The translations under genes and the position numbers were made by a program. A stretch of 6,837 nucleotides of DNA from Actinomycetes bacterium (GTDB lineage Bacteria > Actinomycetota > Actinomycetes > Actinomycetales > Cellulomonadaceae). Positions 1 to 6,030 of this stretch are shown here, in pieces. Location of the stretch: contig JAEYNO010000104.1 in NCBI GenBank assembly GCA_023412515.1, positions 1 to 6,837 of the forward strand, in the 5' to 3' direction. Position 1 is the stretch's first letter. Each line of letters begins with the position of its first letter. The notes under the pieces are model-generated. The model ran no database searches. It was not told the origin of the DNA and saw nothing but the letters and a program-made list of their open reading frames with translations.

Positions 1-1
1 C

Positions 2-187
2 GCCGACCCCGCCGCCGACGCGGCCGGGTTCGGCGAGCCGCAGCCGCTGCTCGCGGGCGAGCACGGGCGGCTGCGCGCGGTGGCGGTCGCGCCCGACGGC
101 GCGCTGTGGGTGCTGACGAGCAACACCGACGGGCGCGGCGACCCGGCGGCGGGCGACGACCGCGTGCTGCGCGTCACGGTCGGCTGA
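2..187 (+). CDS. PQQ-dependent sugar dehydrogenase (GSDH family), C-terminal fragment
   Basis: The 5' end lies outside the window; 61 codons remain, ending in TGA at 185-187. The visible tail reads GEHGRLRAVAVAPDGALWV followed by LTSNTDGRGDPAAGDDRVLR. This matches the final beta-propeller blade of glucose/sorbosone dehydrogenases (soluble PQQ-dependent aldose dehydrogenase fold), where the T-S-N-T-D-G-R-G and G-D-D-R-(I/V)-L elements are characteristic. Family members oxidise sugars with pyrroloquinoline quinone and are usually exported; in actinobacteria many are lipoproteins. Neither the catalytic residues nor an export signal can be seen here, so substrate and location are inferred from the family. 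The gene ends 100 bases before metG, with a repeat array and a promoter between them, so it is probably a separate transcription unit. Confidence 0.82.
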   Translation, partial: ADPAADAAGFGEPQPLLAGEHGRLRAVAVAPDGALWVLTSNTDGRGDPAAGDDRVLRVTVG

Positions 188-189
188 GG

Positions 190-244
190 CCGGCCGACGT
201 CCGGCCGACGTCCGGCCGACGTCCGGCCCGCGTCCGGCCCGCGG
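190..244. repeat. Five 11-bp tandem repeats between the sugar dehydrogenase gene and metG
   Basis: Three perfect copies of CCGGCCGACGT (190-200, 201-211, 212-222) are followed by two variants, CCGGCCCGCGT (223-233) and CCGGCCCGCGG (234-244). The array starts three bases after the stop codon of the sugar dehydrogenase gene. Each junction contains GACGTC, and neighbouring units can fold as CGGCCG-ACGTC-CGGCCG, a 6-bp stem. The array could therefore act as a terminator for the upstream gene. The unit length is close to one helical turn, which would also suit protein binding. Slippage-generated microsatellite DNA with no function is equally possible. Confidence 0.9.
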
Positions 245-275
245 GAACCGCGTCGAGGACGACGGGTCGCCCACC

Positions 276-288
276 TAGGATCGACGCA
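276..288 (+). promoter_or_regulatory. metG promoter -10 box, leaderless configuration
   Basis: TAGGAT at 276-281 fits the actinobacterial TANNNT -10 consensus and ends six bases before the metG ATG at 288. Transcription would therefore begin at or next to the start codon. No purine-rich ribosome-binding site fits in the intervening CGACGC, which agrees with a leaderless mRNA. The -35 region near 253-258 (TCGAGG) is a poor match, as is common when the -10 is good. Start-site mapping has not been seen; this is read from the sequence only. Confidence 0.6.
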
Positions 289-2075
289 TGTCCCGCATCC
301 TGTCGGCCGTCGCGTGGCCCTACGCGAACGGCCCCCGCCACATCGGTCACGTTGCCGGCTTCGGCATCCCCTCGGACGTCTTCAGCCGGTACATGCGCAT
401 GGCGGGGCACGACGTGCTCATGGTGTCGGGCACCGACGAGCACGGGACGCCGATCCTCGTGCAGGCGGACAAGGAGGGCGTGACCGCGCAGGAGCTCGCG
501 GACCGCTACAACCGCGTCATCGTCGAGGACCTCACGCAGCTCGGCCTGTCGTACGACCTGTTCACGCGCACCACGACGCGCAACCACTACGCGGTCGTGC
601 AGGAGATGTTCCGCACGGTGCACAAGAACGGCTACATGGTCGAGCGCACCACGATGGGCGCGGTCAGCCCGTCGACGGGCCGCACGCTGCCGGACCGGTA
701 CATCGAGGGCACGTGCCCGATCTGCGGGTACGACGGCGCGCGCGGCGACCAGTGCGACAACTGCGGCAACCAGCTCGACGCGATCGAGCTGAAGAACCCG
801 CGCAGCCGGATCAACGGCGAGACGCCGAAGTTCGTCGAGTCGGAGCACTTCTTCCTCGACCTGCCGGCCTTCGTCGACGCGCTGGGGGACTGGCTGCGCA
901 CGCGGACGCAGTGGCGCCCGAACGTGCTGAAGTTCTCGCTCAACCTGCTGGACGACGTGCGTCCGCGCGCCATGACGCGCGACATCGACTGGGGCATCCC
1001 CGTGCCGCTCGACGGCTGGGAGCAGAACCCCAGCAAGCGCCTGTACGTGTGGTTCGACGCGGTCATCGGGTACCTGTCGGCGTCGATCGAGTGGGCGCGT
1101 CGCACGGGCGACCCCGAGGCGTGGCGGCAGTTCTGGAACGACACCGACGCGCGCTCGTACTACTTCATGGGCAAGGACAACATCACGTTCCACTCGCAGA
1201 TCTGGCCGGCCGAGCTGCTGGGCTACGCCGGTCGCGGGTCGAAGGGCGGCGCGCCCGGCCCGTACGGGCTGCTCAACCTGCCGACCGAGGTGGTCTCGAG
1301 CGAGTTCCTCAACGTCGAGGGCAAGCAGTTCTCGACGTCGCGCGGCCTCGTGATCCTGGTCCGCGACATGCTCGCGCGCTACCAGCCCGACGCGCTGCGC
1401 TACTACATCTCGGTCGCCGGCCCCGAGACGCAGGACGTCGACTTCACGTGGGCCGAGTTCAAGCGCCGCACGAACGACGAGCTGGTCGCGGGCTGGGGCA
1501 ACCTGGTGAACCGCACCGCGAGCATGGTGCACAAGAACTTCGGCGAGATCCCGACCCCGGGGCCGCGCCTGGCGGTCGACGAGGCCCTGGCGGCCGAGGT
1601 CACGACCGCGTTCGGGCGCGTCGGCGACCTCGTGGGCACGCACCGGCAGCGCCAGGCGCTGCAGGAGGCGATGCGCGTGGTCGGCGAGGCCAACCGGTAC
1701 GTCTCGGAGACCGAGCCGTGGAAGCTGAGAGGCGACCGCGAGCGGCTCGCGACCGTCCTGCACACGACGACGCAGGCCGTGAGCGACCTCAACACGCTGC
1801 TCGCGCCGTTCCTGCCGCACAGCGCGCAGGCCGTGCACGAGGCGCTCGGCGGCACCGGCACCTTCTCGCCGCAGCCGCGGATCGAGGAGGTCACCGACCT
1901 CGACGACGACGCGCGGCACTACCCGGTCATCACGGGTGACTACCGCTCGGTGCGGGGGACGTGGCAGCCGCGTGCGGTCGTGCCGGGCACCAAGGTCGAC
2001 AAGCCGACGCCGGTGTTCACCAAGCTCGACGACGCGATCGTCGAGGAGGAGCTCGAGCGGCTCCGGCAGTCCTGA
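288..2075 (+). CDS. metG: Methionyl-tRNA synthetase
   Basis: This 595-residue class I aminoacyl-tRNA synthetase charges tRNA-Met with methionine in the cytoplasm. The Rossmann-fold nucleotide-binding motif is HIGH at residues 18-21, followed by SGTDEHGTP (47-55). The connective domain carries a zinc knuckle with C143, C146, C156 and C159. The methionine-pocket segment VWFDAVIGY lies at 254-262 and [14 protein letters not shown] at 294-307. The KMSKS-loop equivalent is KQFSTSRG (346-353). The helical anticodon-binding domain begins near GWGNLVNRT (402-410). There is no C-terminal EMAP/Trbp111-type tRNA-binding domain; the protein ends shortly after the helical domain, as expected at this length. 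The ATG is chosen because [15 protein letters not shown] is the usual start of the family and a -10 box lies just upstream. It probably forms an operon with the TatD gene, which starts after 15 bases. Confidence 0.97.
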   Translation: MSRILSAVAWPYANGPRHIGHVAGFGIPSDVFSRYMRMAGHDVLMVSGTDEHGTPILVQADKEGVTAQELADRYNRVIVEDLTQLGLSYDLFTRTTTRNHYAVVQEMFRTVHKNGYMVERTTMGAVSPSTGRTLPDRYIEGTCPICGYDGARGDQCDNCGNQLDAIELKNPRSRINGETPKFVESEHFFLDLPAFVDALGDWLRTRTQWRPNVLKFSLNLLDDVRPRAMTRDIDWGIPVPLDGWEQNPSKRLYVWFDAVIGYLSASIEWARRTGDPEAWRQFWNDTDARSYYFMGKDNITFHSQIWPAELLGYAGRGSKGGAPGPYGLLNLPTEVVSSEFLNVEGKQFSTSRGLVILVRDMLARYQPDALRYYISVAGPETQDVDFTWAEFKRRTNDELVAGWGNLVNRTASMVHKNFGEIPTPGPRLAVDEALAAEVTTAFGRVGDLVGTHRQRQALQEAMRVVGEANRYVSETEPWKLRGDRERLATVLHTTTQAVSDLNTLLAPFLPHSAQAVHEALGGTGTFSPQPRIEEVTDLDDDARHYPVITGDYRSVRGTWQPRAVVPGTKVDKPTPVFTKLDDAIVEEELERLRQS

Positions 2076-2090
2076 CCCGGGACGTCTGAC

Positions 2091-3023
2091 GTGGCACGCA
2101 AGCAGCGCGAACGGGGCTGGCCCCCGCCGCCGGAGCCCCTGCCGTCGCCCGTCGTCGACGACCACACGCACCTCGAGTCGGTCGTCGGCTGGCGGGCGGA
2201 CGGCTGGGACCCGGCCGACGCCGCCGCGCACCCGGACCTCGTCGCGCACCTCGCGCGCGCGGCCGCGGTCGGCGTGCCGCGCATGGTGCAGGTCGGCTGC
2301 GACCTCGACGCGGTCGCGTGGACCGACGCGGTGGTGCGCGAGCACCCCGCGCTGCTCGGCGCGGTCGCGATCCACCCCAACGAGGCCGTGCTGCACGCGG
2401 GGGTCCGGGAGGTCGCGCCCGACGGGCTCGACCCCGACCCGCAGCCGCGGCACGACGTCCCGCTCGACGACGCGCTCGCGGCGGTCGCGGCCGTCGCGCG
2501 CGACAACCCGCGCGTGCGGGCGATCGGCGAGACGGGGCTCGACTTCTTCCGTGCCGGGCCGCGCGGTCGCGAGGTGCAGCGGGAGGCGTTCCGGGCGCAC
2601 GTCGCGCTCGCCAAGGAGCTCGGTCTGGCGCTGCAGATCCACGACCGCGACGCGCACGACGACGTGGTCGAGGTGCTGCGCCGCGACGGGGCCCCCGAGC
2701 GCACGGTGTTCCACTGCTTCTCGGGCGCGGTCGACCTGGCGCGCGTGTGCGCCGCCGAGGGCTGGTTCTGCTCGTTCGCCGGGCCGGTGTCGTTCCCGGC
2801 CAACGAGGACCTGCGCGCGGCGCTGCGCGTGCTGCCCGCCTCGCTCGTGCTCGTCGAGACCGACGCGCCCTACCTCACGGTGCACCCCTTCCGCGGTCGG
2901 CCCAACGCGCCGTACCTGCTGCCGGGCACCGTGCGCACGGTCGCGGAGGTCACGGGGCGCCCGCTGGCGGACGTGTGCGCGCAGGTCAGCGCCGTCGCGG
3001 CGCAGGTGTACGGCGAGTGGTGA
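2091..3023 (+). CDS. tatD: TatD-family metal-dependent deoxyribonuclease/hydrolase
   Basis: The 310-residue protein has the TIM-barrel metal-dependent hydrolase signature of TatD enzymes, which act as cytoplasmic DNases linked to DNA repair and turnover. Visible metal ligands are H25 and H27 in VDDHTH, E147 in IGETGLDFF, H184 in QIHDRDA, H208 in FHCFSG and D258 in VETDAPYL, all in the family order. AIHPNEA (94-100) and RGRPNAP (268-274) are further hallmarks. It is longer than the roughly 260 residues of E. coli TatD because of a charged, proline-rich N-terminus (1-20) and an inserted segment around 103-127. The start is GTG with GGGA at 2079-2082, eight bases upstream. Its place after metG and before the cell-wall genes is the usual one in actinobacteria. 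The substrate here is not known, and no twin-arginine transport role is implied by the name. Confidence 0.93.
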   Translation: MARKQRERGWPPPPEPLPSPVVDDHTHLESVVGWRADGWDPADAAAHPDLVAHLARAAAVGVPRMVQVGCDLDAVAWTDAVVREHPALLGAVAIHPNEAVLHAGVREVAPDGLDPDPQPRHDVPLDDALAAVAAVARDNPRVRAIGETGLDFFRAGPRGREVQREAFRAHVALAKELGLALQIHDRDAHDDVVEVLRRDGAPERTVFHCFSGAVDLARVCAAEGWFCSFAGPVSFPANEDLRAALRVLPASLVLVETDAPYLTVHPFRGRPNAPYLLPGTVRTVAEVTGRPLADVCAQVSAVAAQVYGEW

Positions 3024-3067
3024 GCCCGCGCGGCCGCCGTGGGCGCACCCGCCGGGGTGGTGGCGAC

Positions 3068-3088
3068 GGTCACGGATCGGTTACGGTC
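3068..3088 (+). promoter_or_regulatory. Direct-repeat operator/promoter of the SLT-headed gene (MtrA-like)
   Basis: GTCAC (3069-3073) and GTTAC (3080-3084) form a direct repeat with six bases between the half sites, an 11-bp period typical of OmpR-family response regulators. The same GTCAC-N6-GTTAC-GGTC layout recurs at 4450-4469 before the second stalk gene. TACGGT (3082-3087) inside the second half site also fits a TANNNT -10 box, in which case the leader would be about 90 bases. No good -35 is visible (TGGTGG at 3058-3063). MtrA is the likely factor because rpf and other cell-wall hydrolase genes are known MtrA targets in actinobacteria; the assignment is an inference. Confidence 0.55.
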
Positions 3089-3185
3089 TGTCCGGCGCAG
3101 CCGCCGGGCGTCCGTCAAGGACGGCCGGCTCCGTGCCGATGACCATCCCAGGGCAGCGATCCCTCCCGCCGACCCGAAGGACACC
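3089..3185 (+). promoter_or_regulatory. Likely 5' leader of the SLT-headed gene
   Basis: This is the untranslated stretch between the putative promoter and the preferred GTG start. It holds a hairpin at 3090-3109, in which CCGGCG (3092-3097) pairs with CGCCGG (3102-3107), extended by a U-G and a G-C pair. A smaller one follows at 3112-3124 (CCGTC-AAG-GACGG). The ribosome-binding site GAAGGA is at 3176-3181. I found no recognisable riboswitch core. In this GC-rich DNA, small hairpins are expected by chance. Confidence 0.4.
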
Positions 3186-4382
3186 GTGACCCGTCACGAC
3201 CACGTGCCGGGGCGTCGCGCCACCGGTGCGCGCGCCCGGGCCGCACGCACCGCCGCGCAGGCGGTCGTCCTCGCGCTCGTCGCGGGCGGCACCAGCGCGT
3301 TCGCCGCGATGCACAAGGACGTGACGGTCGACGTCGACGGCAGCGAGGTGCAGGTCCAGACGTTCGGTCGTACGGTCGCGGACGTGCTCGCGGCCGGACG
3401 CATCGACGTGGGCGACGGCGACCTCGTGGCGCCCGGGCTCGACGAGGCCGTGGGGCGCGATGGGCAGGTCGTGGTGCGGCACGGCCGCGAGATCGACGTC
3501 GAGGTCGACGGCGCGCCGCAGACGCTGTGGACCACCGCGCTGACCGTCGGTGAGGCCGTGGACGCGCTGGGGCTGCGCGAGGGCGTGCGGCTGTCGGCGT
3601 CGCGGTCGGACAGCCTCGGGCGCGACGTGCTGCGGGTGTCGACGCAGAAGACCGTGCACGTCGCGGTCGACGGCCAGGTGATTGACGGCGTGAGCAGCGG
3701 CGCGACGGTGCGGGACGCGCTCAAGGACGTCGGCCTCGTGCTCGAGGAGGGCGACCAGGTCTCGGTGCCGCTCGACGCGGCGGCGGTCGACGGGCTGGTC
3801 GTGCTCGTGACGCGTGCCGCGACGCAGGGCGAGACCGTGACCGAGGCCGTGCCGTTCGCGGTGCAGGAGGTCGAGGACCCGTCGCTGGTCAAGGGCAACC
3901 GCGTCGTCAAGAACGCCGGCCGGGCGGGCGTCCGCACCACGACGTACACGCTGGACGTGGTCGGCGGCGTGGTGGTCGGCCGCAGCGTGGTCGCGTCGGT
4001 CATGACGACCGAGCCCGTCGACCAGGTCGTGCGGGTCGGCACGGCCGAGCTGCCGGACCCGTCGAGCGTGGCCGTCGAGCCGGGGACGGCGCAGGCGCTC
4101 GCGAAGGACATGGTCTCCGCTCGTGGGTGGGGGGACGACCAGTTCGCGTGCCTGGTCTCGCTGTGGGACAAGGAGAGCGGCTGGCGCGTGACGGCCGAGA
4201 ACCGGTCGTCGGGTGCGTACGGCATCCCGCAGGCGTTGCCGGGCAGCAAGATGGCGTCGGTCGCCGACGACTGGCGCACGAACGCGGCGACGCAGATCAC
4301 TTGGGGCCTGGGGTACATCGCCGGCAGGTACGGCGATCCGTGCGGCGCGTGGTCGCACTCGAAGGCCAAGGGCTGGTACTGA
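3186..4382 (+). CDS. Exported DUF348-G5 stalk protein with SLT-like transglycosylase head
   Basis: The 398-residue protein probably cleaves peptidoglycan glycan strands outside the membrane. An Arg-rich N-terminus precedes a hydrophobic segment (about 23-40) with a possible AFA signal-peptidase site before residue 41. Three DUF348 repeats follow (about 43-84, 101-142, 156-197), then a G5 domain (about 208-286, VTRAATQGETVTEAVPF onward), a short linker, and a lysozyme-like head (about 302-398). The head shows the putative catalytic E330 in DKESGW, the family signature GAYGIPQALPG (343-353) and a GAWSHS end (387-392). C322 and C386 could form a disulfide. The head is not an Rpf domain. The GTG at 3186 is preferred over an in-frame GTG at 3039: GAAGGA lies just upstream, and the earlier start would put the conserved promoter repeats inside the coding region and add a basic non-signal extension. 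It is a paralogue of the next gene; both carry WTTALT in the second DUF348 repeat. Confidence 0.88.
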   Translation: MTRHDHVPGRRATGARARAARTAAQAVVLALVAGGTSAFAAMHKDVTVDVDGSEVQVQTFGRTVADVLAAGRIDVGDGDLVAPGLDEAVGRDGQVVVRHGREIDVEVDGAPQTLWTTALTVGEAVDALGLREGVRLSASRSDSLGRDVLRVSTQKTVHVAVDGQVIDGVSSGATVRDALKDVGLVLEEGDQVSVPLDAAAVDGLVVLVTRAATQGETVTEAVPFAVQEVEDPSLVKGNRVVKNAGRAGVRTTTYTLDVVGGVVVGRSVVASVMTTEPVDQVVRVGTAELPDPSSVAVEPGTAQALAKDMVSARGWGDDQFACLVSLWDKESGWRVTAENRSSGAYGIPQALPGSKMASVADDWRTNAATQITWGLGYIAGRYGDPCGAWSHSKAKGWY

Positions 4383-4396
4383 GCCGCAGGTGAGGG

Positions 4397-4411
4397 CCGC
4401 GCGGCGCGCGG
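4397..4411 (+). terminator. Possible weak terminator hairpin after the SLT-headed gene
   Basis: CCGCGC (4397-4402), a GGC loop and GCGCGG (4406-4411) form a perfect 6-bp all-GC stem, 14 bases after the stop codon. There is no T tract after it, which is common for actinobacterial terminators, but the stem is short. It may only partly stop transcription, so read-through into the next gene is possible. Confidence 0.35.
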
Positions 4412-4438
4412 AGTGACGTGGCTCTCCCCGCCGAGGGG

Positions 4439-4478
4439 TTGGACGACAGGTCACAATTCCGTTACGGTCGCGTGTCAC
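4439..4478 (+). promoter_or_regulatory. Promoter and direct-repeat operator of the rpfB-like gene (MtrA-like)
   Basis: GTCAC (4450-4454) and GTTAC (4461-4465) are separated by six bases, exactly as upstream of the previous gene, and both are followed by GGTC. A third GTCAC lies at 4474-4478. TACGGT (4463-4468) can serve as a -10, and TTGGAC (4439-4444) lies 18 bases upstream as a fair -35. The operator would therefore overlap the spacer and the -10. The identity of the regulator is inferred; MtrA is the leading candidate because it controls rpf genes in other actinobacteria. Confidence 0.6.
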
Positions 4479-4654
4479 CTTTGATCGGTCCGCCCCTCCG
4501 CGGCCCGGGACCGGTGGCACCGACGGCCGTCCCTCACGGCCGCCGTGACCGCCGGATCGGGGAAACCCTCCGCGGCACGGACGCACGGCGCACCGGTGGT
4601 GCCCGTGGGCCCGCGCCGCTCCCCGTGCCCGGGCACAGCGACGGCTGGAGCCTC
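4479..4654 (+). promoter_or_regulatory. Long palindrome-rich 5' leader of the rpfB-like gene
   Basis: About 175 bases separate the putative promoter from the preferred start. Inverted repeats occur at 4522-4531 (GACGGCCGTC), 4534-4548 (TCACGG-CCG-CCGTGA), 4584-4607 (CACGG, bulged C, GCACC, GGT loop, GGTGC, CCGTG: ten pairs) and 4625-4636 (GTGCCCGGGCAC). Leaders of actinobacterial rpf genes often carry the c-di-AMP (ydaO-type) riboswitch, but I do not see its conserved GAAUCCG, GGGUGAAU or CAGCUAACCUCG segments here. The stretch may be a different structured leader, or partly coding if an earlier start such as GTG 4514 is used. Confidence 0.4.
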
Positions 4655-5908
4655 GTGCAGTTCTCGACCCGCCACACCGGTCCGACCCCGCCGACGGCCG
4701 ACGCCGTCACGACCCCGCACCCCGACGCCGGACCGGACCAGGGTCCGACGCCCCGCACCGGGCTGCGCCGCCTCCGCTGGCCGTTCGTCGCCGCGGGCGC
4801 CGCCGTGCTCGTCCTCGCGGGCGGCGGCATCGCCGTCGCCAACGCCCACAAGACCGTCGCGCTCGACGTCGACGGCGACGTCACGCAGATCTCGACGTTC
4901 GCCGGTTCGGTCGAGGGCCTCCTCGACGCGCAGGACGTCCGGCTCGGCGACCGTGACACGGTGTCGCACACCGGCGCGCTCACGGACGGCGCCGAGATCG
5001 TCGTGCGCCACGCCAAGGAGATCGTCGTCCAGCTCGACGGCCAGGAGCAGCAGGTCTGGACGACCGCGCTCACGGCCGACGAGGCGCTCGAGACGCTCGC
5101 GACGCGTGCCGACACGGTCGCGCTCGTCGCGTCGCGGTCGGCCGAGCGCGCCGAGCTCCCGCTCGACCTCGTGCTCGACGGTCGTGCCGAGGTGCTCGTC
5201 GACGGCGGCGTGCTCGACGTGCCGGACGCTGGCGCGAGCGTCGGCACCGTGCTCGACGAGCTCGGCGTGACGCTGCAGCCGCTCGACCGCGTGCGCGTGC
5301 AGCACGACGCGAACGGCGTCGTGCAGGTCGTCGTGCAGCGCGTCGTGGTGCAGGACGTCACGACGACCTCCGAGGTGCCGTTCACGTCGCGCACCGAGGA
5401 CGACGCGTCGCAGTACACGGGCAAGAAGGTCGTCGCGCAGGCGGGCGTGCCCGGCGTGCGGACGGTCGTCGAGACCGTCACGACCGTCGACGGTGCCGAG
5501 GAGTCGCGCGTCCCGGTGTCCGACGAGATCACGACGGCCCCCGTCGAGGAGGTCGTCAAGGTCGGCACGAAGCCGCGCCCGGCGCCCGCGCCGCGCGCCG
5601 CGAGCTCCGGCGCGTCGTCCGGCTCGACCTCGAGCGAGCCGGGCCCGATCGCGGCGGGCGGCGACGCGGACTCGCTCAACTGGGCCGCGCTCGCGCGCTG
5701 CGAGTCGGGCGGTCGCGCCGACGCCGTGTCGTCGACCGGCAAGTACCACGGGCTCTACCAGTTCTCGGTCGCCACGTGGCAGGCCGTGGGCGGTGCGGGC
5801 CTGCCGTCGCAGGCGTCGGCCGACGAGCAGACCGCCCGCGCCAAGATGCTCTACAACCGGTCGGGCGCCGGGCAGTGGCCGCACTGCGGCAAGAACCTGT
5901 TCAGCTGA
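4655..5908 (+). CDS. rpfB: Resuscitation-promoting factor, RpfB-like (DUF348-G5-Rpf)
   Basis: From the chosen start the protein has 417 residues. Order: a Pro/Thr-rich N-terminal tail (1-37), a basic stretch then a hydrophobic signal/anchor (about 43-64, possible ANA cleavage site before H65), three DUF348 repeats (about 66-215), a G5 domain (about 228-304), an Ala/Ser/Pro-rich linker (307-338), and an Rpf domain (about 341-417). The Rpf head has [12 protein letters not shown] with catalytic E350, [10 protein letters not shown] (366-375), and C349 paired with C411 as in known Rpf structures. Such proteins cleave peptidoglycan at the cell wall, support growth from dormancy and commonly partner with RipA-type endopeptidases. 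The GTG at 4655 has CTGGAG at 4645-4650. An in-frame GTG at 4418 would place the promoter repeats inside the gene, while GTGs at 4514 and 4625 remain possible. There is no lipobox. RpfB is the expected gene between tatD and rsmA. Confidence 0.92.
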   Translation: MQFSTRHTGPTPPTADAVTTPHPDAGPDQGPTPRTGLRRLRWPFVAAGAAVLVLAGGGIAVANAHKTVALDVDGDVTQISTFAGSVEGLLDAQDVRLGDRDTVSHTGALTDGAEIVVRHAKEIVVQLDGQEQQVWTTALTADEALETLATRADTVALVASRSAERAELPLDLVLDGRAEVLVDGGVLDVPDAGASVGTVLDELGVTLQPLDRVRVQHDANGVVQVVVQRVVVQDVTTTSEVPFTSRTEDDASQYTGKKVVAQAGVPGVRTVVETVTTVDGAEESRVPVSDEITTAPVEEVVKVGTKPRPAPAPRAASSGASSGSTSSEPGPIAAGGDADSLNWAALARCESGGRADAVSSTGKYHGLYQFSVATWQAVGGAGLPSQASADEQTARAKMLYNRSGAGQWPHCGKNLFS

Positions 5909-5920
5909 ACGGTCCGCTCG

Positions 5921-5966
5921 CGAGAGGGCGATCCGGCACGGGACACCGCGCCGGGTCGCCCTCTCG
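5921..5966 (+). terminator. Strong terminator hairpin after the rpfB-like gene
   Basis: The arms at 5921-5937 (CGAGAGGGCGATCCGGC) and 5950-5966 (GCCGGGTCGCCCTCTCG) pair over 17 positions with a single G-U wobble, leaving a 12-base loop. The stem starts 12 bases after the stop codon. There is no T tract, as is usual for actinobacterial intrinsic terminators. Its position fits the end of the cell-wall gene unit and separates it from rsmA. Confidence 0.85.
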
Positions 5967-6015
5967 GCCGCCCGGGACGCGCCGGCCGTGGGCGGGCGCG
6001 CCGTCGACGGGTCGT

Positions 6016-6030
6016 TAGGCTCGGGGGTCA
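6016..6030 (+). promoter_or_regulatory. rsmA promoter -10 box, leaderless configuration
   Basis: TAGGCT (6016-6021) matches TANNNT and ends eight bases before the rsmA ATG, so the transcript probably begins at or very near the start codon. The intervening CGGGGGTC has a G run but sits too close to the ATG to be a normal ribosome-binding site. No convincing -35 is visible near 5993-5998. The promoter lies 49 bases past the terminator stem, which supports independent transcription. Confidence 0.55.

Noticed and set aside
288..290. T-box or other leader-based control of metG.
   Set aside because: The -10 box lies six bases from the ATG, which leaves no room for a leader from this promoter, and no T-box or SAM-type motif is visible in 188-287.
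1323..1346. Degenerate KMSKS signature (KQFSTSRG) in metG as a sign of an inactive enzyme.
   Set aside because: From memory, related actinobacterial synthetases with the same zinc-knuckle architecture carry similar FS(T/S)SR loops, and all other catalytic motifs are intact.
174..2885. A 903-codon open frame on the - strand covering metG and tatD.
   Set aside because: Its translation is Arg/Val/Ala/His-rich with no family motifs, and it lies antisense to two certain genes. Long antisense frames arise routinely in DNA with nearly all G or C at third codon positions.
3039..3185. N-terminal extension of the SLT-headed protein from the upstream GTG at 3039.
   Set aside because: It would encode a basic, non-hydrophobic segment ahead of the signal sequence and would run through the conserved promoter repeat. 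The GTG at 3186 has a good ribosome-binding site.
4479..4654. c-di-AMP (ydaO-type) riboswitch upstream of the rpfB-like gene.
   Set aside because: The gene type makes it likely in principle. GGGGAAACC and GACGGCTGGAGCC give weak echoes of the consensus, but the conserved core segments are missing. A covariance search would settle it.
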